Below, piece after piece: positions 37,239-39,555 of a stretch of 39,555 nt of DNA; within the stretch, counting starts at the first letter, position 1, and each line of letters opens with the position of its first letter. The stretch comes from an uncultured Eubacteriales bacterium. GTDB lineage: Bacteria > Bacillota > Clostridia > Oscillospirales > Acutalibacteraceae. The stretch lies in the NCBI GenBank assembly GCA_900316345.1, contig ONCR01000007.1, forward strand, positions 1-39,555. Direction: 5' to 3'. The translations under genes were made by a program, and so were the position numbers. Under the pieces are notes generated by a model that had not been told where the DNA came from, searched no databases, and worked only from the letters and a program-made list of their open reading frames with translations.

Positions 37239-37790
37239 ATGAAAAAGGTATTCTTTGATATGGACGGAGTTTTAACCGAATACAGGCAGAGCTGCAACGC
37301 AAACGAGCTCAGCAAGAAGGGCTATTTTGAAACCCTTAAGCCCGAATGGAATATGCTCGGCGCGCTCAAAAGACTTGTTGAAAACTGCGATTCTCTCGGA
37401 ATAAGCGTGTTCGTTCTTACAAAGGTTTATCCTACCCTCTTTAAATACTCCGTTTCCGAAAAGCTTCAGTGGCGCGATAAATATATGCCCGATTTGTTCG
37501 ATTCCGAATTCATTATGGTAAACGGCGAGCAGGAGGAAAAATCCGAGGCTGTACGCGAGCTTATAGGCGAGGATATAAACAGCGATTGCATTCTTATTGA
37601 CGATTACAACGCCAACCTTCGCGAATGGCGCCAAAACGGCGGAACGCCGGTTAAATACGTTAACGGGATTAACGATAAAAACCGTTCCTTCGTAGGCAAG
37701 CGCCTGTGCTTCGATATGAGCGAGGACGAAATTTATAACGCCCTTCTTGCCCTTATTTTTACCCAAAGCCCCGCCCCTGCCGCGGCATAA
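37239..37790 (+). CDS. HAD-superfamily phosphatase (5' nucleotidase type)
   Basis: 183 residues. The N-terminal FFDMDGVLTEY gives the DxDGVL HAD motif I, FVLTKVYP motif II, and SDCILIDDYNANLREW the motif IV acidic pair. It resembles the small 5'(3')-deoxyribonucleotidase-like proteins (NT5C type) of Firmicutes. It is cytoplasmic. ATG 37239 is set by AGGAGG 8 bp upstream; TTG 37233 is also in frame. The gene stands between two terminators, so it is probably monocistronic. The substrate is inferred only. Confidence 0.8.
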   Translation: MKKVFFDMDGVLTEYRQSCNANELSKKGYFETLKPEWNMLGALKRLVENCDSLGISVFVLTKVYPTLFKYSVSEKLQWRDKYMPDLFDSEFIMVNGEQEEKSEAVRELIGEDINSDCILIDDYNANLREWRQNGGTPVKYVNGINDKNRSFVGKRLCFDMSEDEIYNALLALIFTQSPAPAAA

Positions 37791-37800
37791 AACACAAAAT

Positions 37801-37842
37801 ACCCGTACCTCACTTGCAAAGAGTCGGTACGGGTTTATTTTT
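37801..37842 (+). terminator. terminator of the HAD gene
   Basis: 9-bp stem ACCCGTACC / GGTACGGGT (37801-37809, 37826-37834) followed by TTATTTTTT. Confidence 0.85.
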
Positions 37843-37881
37843 TGTTTTGTTTTACTTCGTCTGTAAGGCCTAAAATATAAT

Positions 37882-37926
37882 CCGTAGAGGTATTTCCTGC
37901 GGACGAGCAATGCTCGTCCCTACGGT
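37882..37926. repeat. short dispersed palindromic repeat
   Basis: CCGTAGAGG, GGACGAGC, AATGC and TCGTCCCTACGG form an imperfect palindrome. The GTAGGG-with-GACGAGCATTGCTCGTCC type repeat is common in Ruminococcaceae intergenic regions, from memory. The rest of 37843-38145 shows no gene, apart from the terminator at 38065. Confidence 0.55.
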
Positions 37927-38064
37927 GATTTGTGACAAGATATGCTTTCTGTCTTTGGTGCATATTGTAATAAAGTATGCGCCGTTTTGAGAATAATCAT
38001 AATTTTTTAACGTGTTAGGTTTTCTTTTAGGTAACTGCTCAATAACAAAATGTTATCATAAATA

Positions 38065-38093
38065 AAGGAGAATGGCAATAATCCATTCTCCTT
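38065..38093 (-). terminator. terminator of ppdK
   Basis: 11-bp stem AAGGAGAATGG / CCATTCTCCTT with a short A/T-rich loop, downstream of the ppdK stop. The T-run on the minus strand is weak. Confidence 0.6.
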
Positions 38094-38145
38094 AATCGTT
38101 TTTACAAGAACTTTTGCAGTCCTCTGATTTTTATTTTACCGTATT

Positions 38146-39555
38146 TTATGCCTTTTCGTTGATGGCAGCCTGTGCAGCAGCAAGGCGTGCAATCGGAACT
38201 CTGAACGGTGAGCATGAAACATAGTCAAGGCCAATCTTGTGGCAGAACTCTACTGAGCTCGGGTCGCCGCCGTGCTCGCCGCAGATACCGCAGTGAAGCT
38301 CGGGTCTTGTAGCCTTACCGTTTTTAACGGCCATTTCCATAAGCTGGCCAACGCCTGTCTGGTCAAGCTTAGCAAACGGGTCGTTTTCAAAAATCTTAGC
38401 GTCATAGTAAGCGTCAAGGAACTTACCTGCGTCGTCACGGCTGAAGCCGAAGGTCATCTGAGTAAGGTCGTTAGTACCGAAGCAGAAGAATTCAGCTTCC
38501 TTAGCGATATCGCCTGCTGTAAGAGCAGCACGCGGAATTTCAATCATAGTACCAACTTCGTACTTCATATCTGCGCCTGCAGCAGCAATTTCAGCGTCAG
38601 CAGTTGCAACTACGATATCCTTAACATACTTGAGCTCCTTAGCGTCGCAAGCAAGAGGAATCATAATTTCGGGGCATACGTTCCAATCCGGATGAGCGGC
38701 CTGAACCTTAATAGCAGCGCGGATAACAGCCTTAGTCTGCATCTTTGCGATTTCAGGATAGGTAACTGCAAGACGAAGTCCTCTGTGGCCCATCATCGGG
38801 TTGAATTCGTGGAGACCCTGGATGATACCCTTAATTGTTTCAACGCTCTTGCCCTGAGCAGCAGCAAGCTTTTCGATGTCAGCTTCTTCTGTAGGAACAA
38901 ATTCGTGAAGCGGCGGGTCAAGGAAACGGATTGTTACCGGGCAGCCTTCAAGTGCTTCATAAAGAGCCTCAAAGTCGCCCTGCTGATAAGGAAGAATCTT
39001 CTCAAGAGCAGCTTCTCTCTCTTCAACGGTGTCGGAACAAATCATTTCACGGAACGCAGCAATTCTGTCCTCTTCAAAGAACATATGCTCTGTACGGCAG
39101 AGGCCGATGCCTTCTGCGCCGAGCTCTCTTGCCTTCTTAGCGTCAGCAGGAGTATCTGCGTTAGTTCTAACCTTAAGAGTTCTGTATTTATCAGCCCAAG
39201 CCATAATTCTTCCGAAGGTGCCTGCGATTTCAGCGTCCTTGGTAGCGATAATGCCTTCATAGATATTACCTGTTGAGCCGTCGATTGAAATATAGTCGCC
39301 CTCACGGAACTGCTTGCCTGCGAGAGTGAATACCTTGTTATCCTCGTCCATAACGATGTCGGAGCAGCCCGATACGCAGCAAGTACCCATACCGCGGGCA
39401 ACAACTGCAGCGTGAGAGGTCATACCGCCGCGAACTGTGAGGATACCCTGTGAAGCCTTCATACCCGTAATATCCTCGGGTGAGGTTTCAAGACGAACAA
39501 GAACAACCTTTTCGCCTCTTGCGTTCCATGCCTCTGCGTCCTCAGCTGTGAAAAC
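38146..39555 (-). CDS. ppdK: pyruvate, phosphate dikinase, C-terminal half (partial)
   Basis: 469 codons of the C-terminal part; the 5' end is beyond the window and the frame is open to 39555, so no start codon lies here. It interconverts pyruvate, ATP and phosphate with PEP, AMP and pyrophosphate, linking glycolysis and gluconeogenesis in anaerobes. The phosphorylated His is in GGMTSHAAVVARG, followed by the TIM barrel for PEP/pyruvate with FGTNDLTQMTFGFSRDD and the catalytic Cys in HCGICGEHGGDP. The reading frame before the first Met (39462) continues the family sequence (VFTAEDAEAWNARGEKVVLVRLETSPEDITG). Confidence 0.97.
   Translation of the reverse strand, partial: VFTAEDAEAWNARGEKVVLVRLETSPEDITGMKASQGILTVRGGMTSHAAVVARGMGTCCVSGCSDIVMDEDNKVFTLAGKQFREGDYISIDGSTGNIYEGIIATKDAEIAGTFGRIMAWADKYRTLKVRTNADTPADAKKARELGAEGIGLCRTEHMFFEEDRIAAFREMICSDTVEEREAALEKILPYQQGDFEALYEALEGCPVTIRFLDPPLHEFVPTEEADIEKLAAAQGKSVETIKGIIQGLHEFNPMMGHRGLRLAVTYPEIAKMQTKAVIRAAIKVQAAHPDWNVCPEIMIPLACDAKELKYVKDIVVATADAEIAAAGADMKYEVGTMIEIPRAALTAGDIAKEAEFFCFGTNDLTQMTFGFSRDDAGKFLDAYYDAKIFENDPFAKLDQTGVGQLMEMAVKNGKATRPELHCGICGEHGGDPSSVEFCHKIGLDYVSCSPFRVPIARLAAAQAAINEKA

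Noticed and set aside
38272..39276. 334-codon plus-strand frame opposite ppdK
   Set aside because: It is an antisense shadow of a clear ppdK coding region, with no start signal.

Overview
The window looks like a chromosomal segment from an anaerobic, low-to-mid GC member of the Clostridia, most like gut Ruminococcaceae/Oscillospiraceae. The reasons are the pth-mfd gene order, a Clostridia-type pyruvate phosphate dikinase, a SpoIIQ-like M23 peptidase, strong Gram-positive ribosome binding sites, a giant Lys-rich surface protein, GH2 and GH127-type glycoside hydrolases, and dispersed GC-rich palindromic repeats of the kind seen in these genomes. The assignment is an inference; there is no rRNA here to fix it.

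Left part (1-7415). An IS200-type insertion sequence (about 1-785) is followed by a membrane-anchored hypothetical gene on the minus strand and a tRNA-Gln(CTG) gene (2089-2162). The 3' half of this tRNA is repeated exactly (35 bp) at 7109-7143. The 5 kb between the copies is visibly A+T-richer than the rest and reads as a genomic island integrated at the tRNA: a DUF3800 protein, a complete HaeIII-type restriction-modification pair (predicted GGCC specificity), a two-gene nucleotidyltransferase/HTH-like unit resembling a toxin-antitoxin or abortive-infection module, two arrays of four direct repeats with a 19-20 bp period, and a three-way-junction inverted-repeat element. No integrase is present.

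Middle part (7416-23183). A 1,891-residue secreted surface protein lies downstream of a response regulator/7TM histidine kinase operon on the minus strand. On the plus strand come an alpha/beta hydrolase plus Gfo/Idh/MocA oxidoreductase operon, a short remnant of an aldo/keto reductase (minus), a repeat-rich intergenic region, and a GPH-type sugar transporter translationally overlapped with a GH127-like (DUF1680) glycosidase. An acyltransferase converges on that operon.

Right part (23184-39555). A 276 bp element with imperfect terminal inverted repeats sits beside secA (minus). Then come a small secreted protein (minus), an undecaprenyl-phosphate sugar transferase, a GH2 beta-galactosidase preceded by tandem repeats, a radical SAM protein, pth, mfd, an M23 peptidase whose ribosome binding site is buried in a hairpin, a HAD-family phosphatase, and the C-terminal half of ppdK, which runs off the right edge.

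The best candidate for something not described before is the tRNA-Gln island: a compact, integrase-less defence cargo unit with paired 20-bp-period repeat arrays and a structured element. Its individual genes belong to known families.
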